From: Hofstenia miamia
Taxonomy: Eukaryota > Xenacoelomorpha > Acoela
Length of the DNA stretch: 64,000 nt
Direction: 5' to 3'
Assembly: GCA_004352715.1 (NCBI GenBank)
Contig: SCFE01000059.1
Span: 566,143-630,142 of the forward strand
The notes beneath the pieces are model-generated. The model was given only the letters and a program-made list of their open reading frames with translations, was not told the origin of the DNA and made no database searches. Shown one piece after another: positions 12,130-24,051 of the stretch. The first letter of the stretch is position 1, and every line of letters begins with the position of its first letter. The position numbers and the translations under genes were made by a program.

Positions 12130-12381
12130 GAAGTGGTAATAATTATCTATTTTTCAGAATATTTTTTGAAAAGAGGCTACAATTTCAGGGGAAGCAATAN
12201 NNNNNNNNNNNNNNNNNNNNNNNNNNNNNNNNNNNNNNNNNNNNNNNNNNNNNNNNNNNNNNNNNNNNNNNNNNNNNNNATATAAATATATATATATATA
12301 TATATAATATGAAGTCCTACTAATTATCTGTTTTTCAGAATACTTTTTGAAAAGAGACTACAATTTCTGGGTAAGCAATAT
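12090..12381 (+). repeat. Diverged direct duplication around an 80-N gap
   Basis: 12090-12199 (TA repeat, then AATATGAAGT..., ending GAAGCAATA) recurs at 12280-12381 with roughly 10% mismatches. The left copy ends exactly at the gap (12200-12279). This is either an unmerged overlap of diverged haplotypes or two repeat copies bridged by the gap. Confidence 0.7.
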
Positions 12382-12398
12382 TTAACATACATCACAAC

Positions 12399-13157
12399 CT
12401 GTGGCGGCTCGTGCATGCAAAAGTTGGACAATTTATATCAGAAAATGGCAGCTGAGACAAATCACATTTAAAGTGCTTAAAGTTTTTTAAAATTTACCAT
12501 TTCTATAAAACCATATTTGCACAGGAATGTGAATCTAGATTCAATTTGAATGCACATAATGTCAATATATTTCAAAATTTCCACATTATATTTGATGTTT
12601 TGAATTATTTAGCAGCACTTTCGTCTTTTATTAGCAATTCCTTTAAATTTTCTAACTTCTGTAAACAATATTGTAAAAGGAATCCCTGAGGTAAAAAATG
12701 CGAAAAGAAACTGCATACCAGATAGGAGCCTCACTCAAATATATTTCTGTTTCCGGTACTGCTGAATAGAAAAATGTTTCTGATTTATGTATATAATAAA
12801 TATGTTTACAACGGAAATGTTTCAATGTGAAGCAATGACTGGAGTGCTTGCTTTGCTAGCTAAATGTTGAAGAAAACGGATCTAGTTTATTTGTTTGAGC
12901 AAGCGTATAGGTATAGCATTAAGGCATTTTCTTGCTGTGGCGCAATCATTCAATTATTTTTAAAGCAAATCGTAAATAATGTCCTAATTCAATTTCATAT
13001 TATTACTTGATTCTTAAATGTTCTTTCAAAGCAAACTAATAATTTACGATTTGTACATTTGTATATGTATAAATATCAATTCATATAATTAAGAATGAAA
13101 TTCATTTATTAAAAAGCAAGCACTGCTTGTCTTGCTTACACGTACGAGCCGCCTATG
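12399..13157. mobile_element. hAT-type non-autonomous element with 8-bp target duplication
   Basis: Terminal inverted repeats: left CTGTGGCGGCTCGT, right (reverse complement) CATAGGCGGCTCGT. These resemble the CAGTGGCGGCTCGT-like ends of some hAT families. The flanks are ATCACAAC on the left and TTCACAAC on the right, an 8-bp target site duplication with one mismatch, as expected for hAT. No transposase is readable in the 759 bases, so it would depend on enzyme supplied elsewhere. Confidence 0.8.
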
Positions 13158-14140
13158 TTCACAACGTAAAATGTGATTTATATAATGAACTACCAATCAG
13201 AATTAGAAAAATGGCCAGAACAAAAAATTATAAAGGAATATTTCATTAGCACAACTGGCACATGCGAAGACTATTCCTATAATGTATATGGATGCTAAAT
13301 AGAACATCATATACCAACTTCTTGTTTTATATTTTATTTATAGTTTATTTTAAACAAAATAATGCTTATGAGTAGCAGTAACTATTATTTCAGAATTTAA
13401 ATTGAAGAGATTTAATCATTGCGATGTGAATAAAGTGGATTTGTATTAAAAATATCTCAAATTGTCTTTGTTTAGAATTTCCCGCTGGAATTTTTTATTA
13501 AGAGGCTAGTTAGTTTAACAACATTGGGACGTATACGCATCACTCTATGCATTCCATTTTCCTAATGTGTGGTAAACAATAAGAGCATAGGATTAGGATA
13601 CAAATACAAGAAACTTGTTGTAAGAAGTATTTATGTCTGTTATAGTGAATGCAACTTATATTAATTTGAATTTAATCACTAACCCAAAATCAATGCATTA
13701 AATAACTCTTACATTATCAAAACAGGGCAAATTCATGCAAAAATCACATTGCAATGTAGGCAAAACAAAAATAAATGCAGTTATTGCAGTAAATGTGATT
13801 TGAAATTTAAAAATGCATCTATTTTAAATTTTTGCTCAAAAATAATGTTGTCCTAAATGTATGAACACTTCTAGCTAAAATTGTCAATTTCTGATGTAAA
13901 TGATTCTTATCTTGTTGGCCGCATTTCTCGAATGTGTATGCCTAGCCTACTCCGACAGTATTATAATCCTATCTTCACTGATGTATGTTCTAAGACTTCA
14001 AAAGTGGACTAAAGCAATTTAATTAAAACGATGCATAAAAAATCTATTTTATGAGGATGTGATGACACTATTACTGAGCGTAAAACAATAGAATGGTTCG
14101 CACGATTTAATAATGTAGCGAATACAACTTCGGAGACTAG
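13158..14140. other. Non-coding stretch
   Basis: AT-rich, no exon or element end recognised. Confidence 0.5.
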
Positions 14141-14181
14141 CTTCGGTCAGTTTGCCCAGCTCAAGGCCATGCTAAACTGGC

Positions 14182-14347
14182 GATTTTTGTCCAAACTTTT
14201 GTCAGGATTTTTATATGCTATACTGCGGATTTTTGTTTAAACGTTTGTCAGGATTTTTGTGTGCTACACTGCGGATTTTTGTCCAAACTTTTGTCAGGAT
14301 TTTTATGTGCTACACTGCGGATTTTTGTTTAAACTTTTGTCAGGATT
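14182..14347 (+). repeat. 46-bp minisatellite, left block
   Basis: Almost four direct units of the pattern GGATTTTTGTYYAAACTTTT, then GTCAGGATTTTTATGTGCTA, then CACTGC. Units alternate between GTCCAAAC and GTTTAAAC. The open frame across it (14259-14501) is only a read-through of the repeat. Confidence 0.85.
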
Positions 14348-15179
14348 TTCATTCATAAGATTAAATATTTCGAATTTCACAACAACCAATACAGTAAAGT
14401 TCAAAACCATTTTACTTTTTATTTACAAATGCATGAATTTTTATGAGAAATTAATATTAGTTAATATACAAAAAATTATTTACATTTATAGAAAGCTGTA
14501 GCTTCGTCCAAATAACAATAATTGCGCGTGGCAATAATTAGCACGCGGAAAACATTAGGAAGGTTTGTTGCACTCAAGTGTATGCAATCAATTTAATACA
14601 ATTACATAGAGCGCGCATTATTTGGCTTATTAATTGAGTAATGACAACTTCAATAGGCAACGCACTGTATCACGAAGACATTGTTTGTCTTATTGAAATC
14701 ATGGAAAGTTACCCTTCGATTTGGTATATTTCAAGTGATTTGTATCACGTGCACTTTTTTTCTTTTTTCTGTACCAAAATTGTAATTGGAAAAGTAAATG
14801 AGTGCCAATGGCCGCAGCTTATTAATTTTTGATGCAAGCAACAACAGCAAAAGGTCTTTATCTGATTGAGACATAGTTAGTAATAAATAAGAATTTGAAA
14901 TGGTAATTGTTTGTTTGTTTAACACATGGATTTCAATTATTTATTATTACAATAATTGACTATTTTTATTGAATTAAACCCCAATGTTGTTTATTTTGCT
15001 TTATTTTTTTCTAGCGTAAAAGTTTAGTTCAAAATCGCTACCAGTTCATGGGTTATTTCTATTGAACTAATAACATTATTATATTTAACGTCTACGCAAT
15101 CTCAAGTAGTTTGGAAAAATCTGAGAGAACAAACCGCTGACAAAATTATTTCGAAAATATGTTTGAAGTGGATTGCTAT

Positions 15180-15395
15180 TCTGCGGATTTTTGTTTAAAC
15201 TTTTGTCAGCATTTTTGTGTTCTTTGAGGAATTTTGTCCAAAATTTGACAGAATTTTTATGTGCTACACTGCAGATTTTTGTCCAAACTTTTGTCAGGAT
15301 TTTTATGTGCTACGCTGCGGATTTTTGTTTAAACAAAAACCTGGACAAAAGTTTGGATTTGGACAAAAATCGTCAGTGTAGCACCCCCTTCAGCT
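15180..15395 (+). repeat. 46-bp minisatellite, right block ending in an inversion
   Basis: Three direct units like those at 14.2 kb, then a switch to the reverse complement. The turn is centred on the palindrome GTTTAAAC near 15330, after which GGACAAAAGTTTGGA and GGACAAAAATCGTCAGTGTA follow on the same strand. The frames 15173-15397 and 15329-15520 are repeat read-through. Confidence 0.8.
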
Positions 15396-15425
15396 GAAGA
15401 ATGACAGCTGGTCTGGACTGACCAA

Positions 15426-17709
15426 TAACAATTGACTGATGAAACATGCATTTGCAGAAGTATTGAGTGGAGATTCAACTCCACAATGTGTATTTGTTTT
15501 AAATGCTTTTGAGTGATCAATCTATGGACAAAAATAATTTTGGCTATTATTGGGAATTGTTTAAAATATTGCTAAGTCGAATCCAACTTACAAGGCTGAC
15601 TGTGAGTTATGTCCAGAGATGTGCTAAACCAGATCAGGCAAGGCCGCGCTTAAATCGAAATACTTCAAAAATATGTCAAAAGCGCACTGAAATTTGCAAG
15701 CAAATCGTTCAAAATAATTTTTTGAAAACTATCATATAAATGAGCCCAGCATGGGTTGAATTGTATTGATTTTTATCCGGCAGACCTAGGGTGCTTGAAC
15801 AATGGTATCTCTGCCTGTGTTGGAAATTTGCTTATCTAAAATTCACAAATAAATTATAATAAGATATTAATATCAAAAATTTATCACAAAAAAACATTTT
15901 TTTAATTCTGTTTAAGGAAATCAATTCAGTAAATAACCAAATTAGTAGACAGTTCAACAGATAATACTTTTTAAGAATCGTACTTAAAATCAAGCTGGTA
16001 AAGTGGAGAGGATGTATTATCCACTCCTCTCGATTTCCGGTTGTCAAAATTTTCTTCCAATGCACCCCTTCATTGCAATGAATTTGGAAATAAATGTGTA
16101 AATGATTTATAGTGTATTTTTAATCTAACATATAATGTACTTAAAATATTCGATGACTGATGTCAGGCGATATGGTCTAGTAACTTCGGCTAATAGCGAA
16201 TACATTGTTATAGGCATAACTTGGCAGCGGACAAATGTTAAATCTCTTATATTTTATCGCATATTAATTGTATTTATTAGGCCAATTAGGGATTTATTCT
16301 TACTTAATATTTTTGCGAAGTATTTATTTATCATTTTACTTTAAGTAAATTCAAAATTGCTGTCAGTGTATTTTGAAATTGTTGCCTCTTCTATACTGTT
16401 CCCTCAGTATACTTTTCTCCATTGATAACTCAAAACTCATTTGTAATACTCTTGCAATTTTCTTCATAATCTCACACAGTCATTGGAAAAGAAATCAGCA
16501 ATTTATTTCAGTAACATGAGAAAAAAAGTTTTTTTTAAAAAACCCTCTTTTGTATTTAGACGTTTTTAATTTTTTCCTTAGATGATTGCTTTTAAGTAGT
16601 TTATAAAATATTTTGTATTAATGGTTAAGTAAGATTCAGTATTTTGCCGGCTTTTCTCATTTGCCTACGTTAATTCTTTAAAAAAGCGTAATTTTAATTT
16701 TGTAATTCTAATTTCGTAATTAAAAAAATACAACTAAAAGTATAAATTTCGTATTTAAAAACATAGCGTTGATGTTCATTTATTCATGCAATATGAATGA
16801 AGATTATTAAATTTACCAATAAAATATATCAAGTACTGATAAAATGAGGTAAGACCATACATTATATTTTACCAAACGCTGCACAGCAGTACTAAAGAAG
16901 CAATTTTAACTAACATTATAAACACACAGTTTTATAATGTACATTTTGCGTTGATAAATGTAAAAAAGATACTTTGTTATAGACAATTTATTACACTTCC
17001 AACTAGAAGATGTTAACAACTTTTAAAATATAAAATGTTTATACAAAAATTAAATGAAGATTTCAAAATGGCTTACCTAACCTAAGCAGCTTTACTCCAA
17101 CTCATAAAATAGTACTGCTCAAAGCTAGTTTGTTTGCCAGAGATATTTTAGTGAATTTATGCCATTTCAGGGGCGCTAAATTCAAAAATTACATTGAAAT
17201 TTTTTCGAAATTGCAATACTGATTTCGTTATAATTTTGCATTTAAGCGTCAAATGAAAACAAAATGTAAAAACATTTTCCATAGTAAAACTTATTTGCAA
17301 ACAGAACATTATTTACATATAACAGAAAAAAGTTTATCACACAAGCATTGTTAATAAATGCTTACAAATCGCTTCTTGTATGATTTCCTTGCGAAGCATG
17401 CATTGGGAAAGTTGAAGAACCAAACAGTAATCAGGCATTATGTGCGTATATCTTATTCTCTGATACTTGCCCTCCATAGATAATCATTGTGATTTTTGCT
17501 TCCTTTCATAACAATAGTATTCCAAACCTAAAATTCTTTTTACATCTCATCGCAAAAATAAATATTCAATGCATGATTTGCGGGAAATTTGCGGAGTCCA
17601 GGCCTTGTTCTTATTGCCAAGCTTTACAGCAAAATTAGACAGAATAAACTTTGTAAATAAAACCAATGAGTTTTCATCTTGTAAATGAAGTCAATTTTCA
17701 TCAGCTTTA
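15426..17709. other. Non-coding stretch
   Basis: Several short open frames (15503-15739, 16135-16344) show no recognisable domain. Nothing else is supported. Confidence 0.5.
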
Positions 17710-18303
17710 TCAACATTGACATCTTTTGAATACAATTATGCAATGAAGATAAACTGTAATTTGTCTAAGACGTATTTGGAAAATAAAACAATTACCTCTA
17801 AGACTCTATTCTATAAATTTCTGTACTTTCACAAATGCAACACAAAACTTTTGATAGTGGTGTATGTATTGATTTCCCCATATTTATGAATAGCATGACT
17901 TCATTTCTCTGAAAACTTAAGTTGCTTATGACTAATATAATTGAACCAATTCGAAAAATGTAATAGCATTTTTGGAATCAACACTCTGAAATTCCCATAA
18001 ATTAAAAAATACTTGAAATTAAATTTTTTATTGTTGGGCAGTGTAATAAATGCAGTCAAGCTGAGCTTAGTAGCAAAAAAGATCTTTCATAATTACAAAA
18101 GTAAAGATAAAATTTAAAACTATTTGACACGAATTCGTGGGATTCCGGAAGTTGCTCAACATGTCAATATATCAGACATAGTAGAAATATTTAGTAACTT
18201 CTATACTTAATCATTATGATATTGAGAGAAATGAAGTAAAAGAATCATAAGGCCGAGGAAATTTAGGAATGATGAATTACATCCATTAATTACATATCAA
18301 GAG
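17710..18303 (+). repeat. Left copy of unmerged overlap (long allele)
   Basis: 594 bases repeated after the single N at 18304. The left copy runs exactly to the N. It contains a 47-base segment (around 18147-18193) missing from the right copy, consistent with an insertion/deletion difference between two haplotypes. Confidence 0.85.
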
Positions 18304-18304
18304 N

Positions 18305-18851
18305 TCAACATTGACATCTTTTGAATACAATTATGCAATGAAGATAAACTGTAATTTGTCTAAGACGTATTTGGAAAATAAAACAATTACCTCTAAGACT
18401 CTATTCTATAAATTTCTGTACTTTCACAAATGCAACACAAAACTTTTGATAGTGGTGTATGTATTGATTTCCCCATATTTATGAATAGCATGACTTCATT
18501 TCTCTGAAAACTTAAGTTGCTTATGACTAATATAATTGAACCAATTCGAAAAATGTAATAGCATTTTTGGAATCAACACTCTGAAATTCCCATAAATTAA
18601 AAAATACTTGAAATTAAATTTTTTATTGTTGGGCAGTGTAATAAATGCAGTCAAGCTGAGCTTAGTAGCAAAAAAGATCTTTCATAATTACAAAAGTAAA
18701 GATAAAATTTAAAACTATTTGACACGAATTCGTGGGATTTAGTAACTTCTATACTTAATCATTATGATATTGAGAGAAATGAAGTAAAAGAATCATAAGG
18801 CCGAGGAAATTTAGGAATGATGAATTACATCCATTAATTACATATCAAGAG
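18305..18851 (+). repeat. Right copy of unmerged overlap (short allele)
   Basis: Starts exactly after the N at the same base as 17710 and follows the left copy to CATATCAAGAG, minus the 47-base segment. ATT occurs at both edges of the missing piece, a microhomology typical of deletion. Confidence 0.85.
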
Positions 18852-19495
18852 CCATTTAATGAAAAATTATTGTTTCCAAAAATCTATTTTCATTAGGACG
18901 CAAAATTGAAAAGAAAATACTTTCTAATCGTTAAGAAATAATTACAATATATTTTTTACTTATTTCAACGAAGTCCGCTAACTTCTTATGACCTTACATG
19001 CTTTAAGCAAGACATACAGTCAACGCTAACTCTATAGAGTTAGCCTTGCACACAGTTCATTAATAATTACAAATGCCATCTTGTATTCTTCTAAATACAG
19101 TAGGGTCATTATTACAGAAGAACTTTTCATAAACAAATTTCATAACATTTTCTTAACTTGGATCTGGGCCACGTTTTGATTTTTGAATTTATCAACTGCA
19201 ATAGTGAGTGAAGAATACCGAAAGATGGACGGGGGTTGATTTTCAGAAATAAAAGAACATACCAGAATCATTTTGAATGTCTAAGTACTCATTATTTCTC
19301 GTTTTTCTCTATGAAAATAGTATTTGAGTTTATCTAAAAAATATTCCAATGATCTTTAGGGAGTATTGGAAACTTTCAAAAAAGTATGATCACAAGCAAT
19401 TGTTAAACACGATCCATTAGTTATCTCGCTATAAAAAGATGCACCTATGGACTTTCACTATAGTAATTTACAAGTATATGCATATTTAAGAATGC

Positions 19496-19502
<7 letters not shown>
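18852..19502. other. Non-coding stretch
   Basis: No feature recognised. Confidence 0.5.
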
Positions 19503-19506
<4 letters not shown>

Positions 19507-19538
<32 letters not shown>

Positions 19539-19651
19539 ATATNNNNNNNNNNNNNNNNNNNNNNNNNNNNNNNNNNNNNNNNNNNNNNNNNNNNNNNNNN
19601 NNNNNNNNNNNNNNNNNNNNNNNNNGAGAGAGAGAGAGAGAGAGAGAGAGC
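19507..19651. repeat. (GA)n microsatellite interrupted by an 83-N gap
   Basis: GA runs lie at 19507-19538 and 19626-19650 with N at 19543-19625. The gap probably reflects failure to assemble the repeat. Open frames here on both strands are artefacts. Confidence 0.95.
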
Positions 19652-20459
19652 ATATATATACAATATATATCCCACTAGATGCGAATTCAAATCTTTTGCA
19701 TGACCGGGTTCTAGAATTCTTGTGGCCTTAAAAAATTTTTCATCAATAAAAATACAAAATTTTACTTTCTATATTTACCTGCTTCAAATAGCAACTTTCG
19801 TAAACTTATTTTTCAAAAAAATGGTATTTGACAAGGCTAATCCTGTCATATATTTTCAAAGTGAGTTTCATAAAGAATTTCAACAAACGTTGTTTTTGTG
19901 GTTCCTACAGATGGTTTCAGAATAATGTGCTGTTAAGAATGATGTACTGCAGATTTACATGATTTGGGTAATAAAAACTGGAAAAAAGGCGGGTAAACTA
20001 AAACTGTTTGTACTAATTTTTTTTTGCATTGTCACAATAGCAGTGAAACGCTGTTTTTAAATGTACAAATAAATTTGAAAAAGTATTATCTAAAAAACTC
20101 GCTCTTCGCTTGCAGTTTAAATAGAAAGCGGAGACACTATTTCAATAATTTCCATTTTGAAAATGGTATTGACGAGTGTACAAATGTTTTGTAATGATAA
20201 TAGTTTTTTAATCATGGTACGTATGATTTTTTAACATTTTCACATTATTGAAAAACTTTGTGCTAGCAATACCCAGTTTATTGCTAGCATTATCTATTAG
20301 TATTATTTCGAAACGTAATCAATTCAAAATTTTATTATTCAGTTGTCTATACTTAAGTAATCTTTGCCAAAATGCAACTATTCAAGGATATGCTAAGGTA
20401 AAAGTCCAAGCAATTTAACATTTCATAGAAAAGCTGCCCACTTAATTCGTTTCTCATTT
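19652..20459. other. Non-coding stretch before the plus-strand LINE
   Basis: The frame 19722-19925 shows no domain. No ORF1 of the downstream LINE can be read here. Confidence 0.45.
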
Positions 20460-20471
20460 ACAGTATTTTCC

Positions 20472-21287
20472 GTGATCACAAAATATTCTAGTATATTAGC
20501 TGCACAAATTTTTCTTCTTTTGCTCAAAGCGGGTATTGAGCCAAGCCCCGGGCTGAATATGTCCAAGATTTACACATACAGCGATTATTGTAGCATGATG
20601 AGTCTATCTACTGCTCCAATTAAATATGTTCATCTCAACATCCAAAATCTTACTAATAAACTATGTTCCTGCAATGAACTAGTATACCAAATTGGGAAAA
20701 ATTCAATCTTAGGGATCCCTGAAACCTGGCTAACTGACATAGACTGGGACATCATTTGGAAACCTAACGGCTATGAATTATTTCGTTGTGACAGGGATCT
20801 AAATCTTGCCAATAAATCTAAAGGAGATGGAGTGCTATTGTTAATTCCAAAACAATTTAAGCCAAGAAATCGACACGATTTAAGATTGATGCATTATGCA
20901 AAAAACATGAAAAAACATTCATGAACTAATTAATATCTCTTAATGTCCCAGTAAAAATCAGATTAATGAATTTATTACAGAAATTGAAACGAATTAAAAT
21001 GTTTTCTAAAAGAAAACAAGCCATTAATAGTGATGGGCGACTGGAATATCAACTATCTGAAGAATGCTGAAAAAGATAAATTAAATTGTTTAATAGATGC
21101 TGTTGATCTTAACACAATTAATTCCAATATACCGACAAGACTGAATAACAAATCTTCAACATTAATTGATTACTTTCTCGTTGAAAATGTTAACCATTAC
21201 AAGTATGCCTGCAGTGAATGTCCCTATTCTGATCATTGGATCATTACTTGCTTTTCATCTATCAATATGGAGAATACAAACGAATGA
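20472..21287 (+). pseudogene. LINE APE-type endonuclease (plus-strand copy)
   Basis: Read in two open pieces (20472-20924, then 21030-21287) with a break between. The first has KYVHLNIQNLTNKL (LNxQNL block with catalytic Asn), then GIPETWLTD (catalytic Glu) and GDGVLLLIPK. The second has MGDWNINYL (GDxN block), PTRLNN...LIDYFL, and SECPYSDHWIITCF (SDH block). All the main catalytic blocks are present, so the domain decayed fairly recently. It starts on GTG; upstream sits the degraded 2A-like motif. Its product would have nicked chromosomal DNA to prime reverse transcription. Confidence 0.85.
20529..20555 (+). other. Degraded 2A-like sequence AGIEPSPGL
   Basis: It sits at the same place relative to the endonuclease as GDIEMNPGP at 9862-9888 and HGIEANPGP at 50686-50712. 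The invariant Asn is Ser, the Asp is Gly and the last Pro is Leu, so skipping activity is unlikely. Confidence 0.55.
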
Positions 21288-21721
21288 ACTTGAGTAGAGA
21301 TTCATGAAAGAGACCCAACATTAATAAAAATTCTAAAAACTCGCTTAGAAAATGAATCTTGGAATAGTGTCTTTCTATCCGAAGATGTAAACTTTATGTT
21401 CATATCATTTATACATTCCCTTACTACTTATGTAAATTTATATTGTCCAACTAAGAAAATTTTGTCTAAACAGGAAAGTTCTATTCATTAAATACCGCGC
21501 TCTTTCTGGTTAACTCCCAATCTACAAAAACTTGTCAAATGCAAAAATCGGGCTTACAAAACTTACATACAAAATAGAACTGTTGACAACTACAGGCTAC
21601 ATAAGATTGCAAGGAATAAATATATTAACGTGTATCCAGCACCTTGTAGATATTTTAAAAAATTGTTTTCAAAGCCCGTATACATATCGTATATATTTAT
21701 CGTATATATATATATATATAT

Positions 21722-21836
21722 NNNNNNNNNNNNNNNNNNNNNNNNNNNNNNNNNNNNNNNNNNNNNNNNNNNNNNNNNNNNNNNNNNNNNNNNNNNNNNN
21801 NNNNNNNNNNNNNNNNNNNNNNNNNNNNNNNNNNNN
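21722..21836. other. Assembly gap (115 N) inside a TA repeat
   Basis: TA repeats on both sides. The length of the repeat is unresolved, and the open frames spanning it are not real. Confidence 0.99.
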
Positions 21837-22446
21837 ATATATATATATATATATATATTGAATGTATTTTGGTTAACTACGCCTATTAAATTTATGTGTT
21901 TTCAACTGTCAATATGTATTTAGCTCAGATGTATTCAAAATATCAAATGATAATTGGATGTTGAAATAGCACAGGACCACGATATCCTGCTCCTAACCTA
22001 TGCTACCTAGCAAGTTGCAATTCACTCTGCAACTCTTTCTGCGCCAACTTTTCACACTCTTTTATCTGATGATCAACTGTCTCCCTTTTTTTTACATAGC
22101 CTGAACTTGTCATTTACATGAGTTCTTCTGTGTATGTGCTTCTTCACTCAAAAACAATAGATGTTCATGGACAACTCAAATGAAGGACAACAGTGGATTT
22201 TAAATTTTGCTGATTTTTGTTATATGGATTTGTATTTAAGTGCAAGCATATTTTGCAAATATAATTTTCAATTGAATTTACTAATTGCGTAATACGCAAA
22301 GATGATTATTTTACTATCTGCTAATATGTAGCGATGAATATATTACTACGTACATTATACGCAGCGATAATTATCCTACTAACTGCTTAATCCTCGGCGT
22401 CACTATCTTGGTAATTAACATAGCATAGTACTTAAACTTATTAAAA

Positions 22447-23470
22447 TTGCTATTTATTTTTAACCTGGATAAACGAAAATGGGTTTTTATCAACATCGCA
22501 CTGAATAAGAATAAAGGTCGTGTTCAACAATTGCATTTTATTGAAAATACTAATACATCAATATTAACCAAACCCAAAGATATCGCTAATGAATTCAACA
22601 ATCAATTCATTAACCTAGGCAAATATCTGGGACTTTCGTTGCCCTTTATACCTAAAAAAACCAGGTACAAAGGGCCCCAAAATTATTTTTCATTCAGATT
22701 TTTGATCCGATATGAAGTTCTTAAAGCTATAGCTAAGCTAAAGGTCAACAAATCAAGGGGACCTTCCGAAATACCGGCATGATGTATTAAAGATTGTGCA
22801 AAATTCATCGTTAGTCATTTATGTCACATCATCAATAACTGCATAAAACTAAATACTTTTCCATCAATATTAAAATTAGCTAATGTTACTCCCATATATA
22901 AAAAAGATAACCCTTGAAGATGTTGCAATTACAGACCCATATCAATTATCTCGCCTTTTGCAAGAGTTTTCGAAAACTAATATTTGACCAAATTAACACT
23001 TATCTCTGTAACAACTCGATTCTTTCGAATACTCAATTCGGCTTTCGCAAAGGTCACTCCAACTTTACGCAACTGAAAATTGGAGATCTTATATTGATAA
23101 TAACCGTTTTGTCAACAATTGCTTCTGTCGACTTGTCCAAAGCATTTGACTCCATGGATCATCAGATTCTTCTTAGAGAACTAGAATACATTGGTTTCTA
23201 TTCTAATAGTATAAATTTATTAAGATGCTAATTAAGTGATCGATTTCAAAGAGTCAAAGTAAATGGTATATTTTCTAACTGGGGTAAAACTTACAAAGGT
23301 GTGATTTTAGGACCTCTGTTCTTTTCGTTGTATGTTAATGATTTAAGTTGCAGTTTAAGCAATGATTGTGAAATAGGTTAATGATTTAAGTTGCAGTTTA
23401 AGCAATGATTGTGAAATAGTACAGTATGCTGACGATACATGTATATACACATATGATTATCAAATAGAAA
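22447..23470 (+). pseudogene. LINE reverse transcriptase (plus-strand copy)
   Basis: RNA-directed DNA polymerase remnant. Blocks in order: AIAKLKVNKSRGPSEIPA (palm approach), FEN-like FRKLIFDQINTYL, ILSNTQFGFRKGHSN, SVDLSKAFDSMDHQILL (catalytic Asp of block A), RVKVNGIFSNWGKTYKGVIL (QG lost before ILGP), LYVNDL, and QYADDTCIYTYD with the catalytic YADD near 23422-23433. Stops occur at 22782 and 23231, frame changes near 22910 and 23300, and a 43-bp tandem duplication (23334-23419) further breaks the frame. Non-functional. Confidence 0.85.
23334..23419 (+). repeat. 43-bp perfect tandem duplication inside the reverse transcriptase
   Basis: Two adjacent identical 43-base units beginning GTTAATGATTTAAGTTGCAG. 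They code the stretch VNDLSCSLSNDCEI just before YADD. As 43 is not a multiple of three, the duplication shifts the frame. Confidence 0.9.
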
Positions 23471-23699
23471 TGTCAATTTACAAATTAGAAAAATATCTAC
23501 TCAATGGCTAAGATATTTCAATATTCAAAATTTGCATATTTAAATCATAAAAAAATCTGTTTCTTGAACAATTTGTTAAACTATTGAACCAATTTGCCCC
23601 AAAAACTTTTCATTCATATAGGTTTAATCTAATATGCCTTTTAGATTCAATGAAAAATTTATAGATTTTACAAAATTTTTAAATTTCGTATCGTGTACT

Positions 23700-23784
23700 A
23701 TTCCATGCCGTGCCACGGTCCTGTCTAACTGCATCTTTTCGTGCCTTGCTCTTGCCAAAAAATCAAGGCACGGTTCCAACACTA
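23700..23784 (-). mobile_element. Solo hAT-like terminus
   Basis: The reverse complement of the right end reads TAGTGTTGGAACCGTGCCTT, fitting the YARNG start of hAT ends, followed by GC-rich direct motifs (GGCACG). The partner end was not found; it probably lies or lay in the disrupted LINE 3' region. Confidence 0.4.
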
Positions 23785-24051
23785 TTTAGATCCCCCTAAA
23801 GTGTGATGAAGTTTTGCACTAAAAATTGCCATAATTTGAGGAATCCCGTTAAATATATGTAATTTAGTGCATATTTTTCGTATTAATCTAAGCAATTGTG
23901 TTTTTCATAGGTTGATAGTCTTGATAAAATCAATTTATATTTTGTCCATTTATTCTGCTGGAAATAACAGAATTTCTCTAATTACTGCAATTTTAAGAGA
24001 AACTTCATCGCTTTTTGAGGACGACCTAAAATTCATCAGATTTAAAAATTT

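Larger units (their letters stand above)
14143..15425. mobile_element. Possible element with inverted ends and subterminal 46-bp minisatellites
   Basis: The left end reads GGTCAGTTTGCCCAGCT. The right end, reverse complemented, reads GGTCAGTCCAGACCAGCT. Just inside both ends lie blocks of the same 46-bp unit. The symmetry suggests a non-autonomous mobile element, but no target duplication was found and no known family is recognised. The middle (14350-15170) has no gene; a small hairpin, CGCGTG/CACGCG, lies near 14524-14547. Confidence 0.4.
20472..23470 (+). mobile_element. CR1/L2-like non-LTR retrotransposon, degraded
   Basis: Plus-strand LINE: 2A-like site, endonuclease, linker, then reverse transcriptase, with stops and frameshifts. 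The linker is interrupted near 21690 by a TA repeat, a 115-N gap (21722-21836) and about 600 bases of unrelated sequence (21860-22440). The reverse transcriptase ends near 23470, after the YADD block; no C-terminal part or 3' tail is seen. Confidence 0.85.

Noticed and set aside
14259-14501. Cys/Phe-rich frame with repeated CGFLFKLLSGF-like peptide
   Set aside because: It is a read-through of the 46-bp minisatellite; the right-hand array gives similar peptides in other contexts and the frame has no gene-like surroundings.
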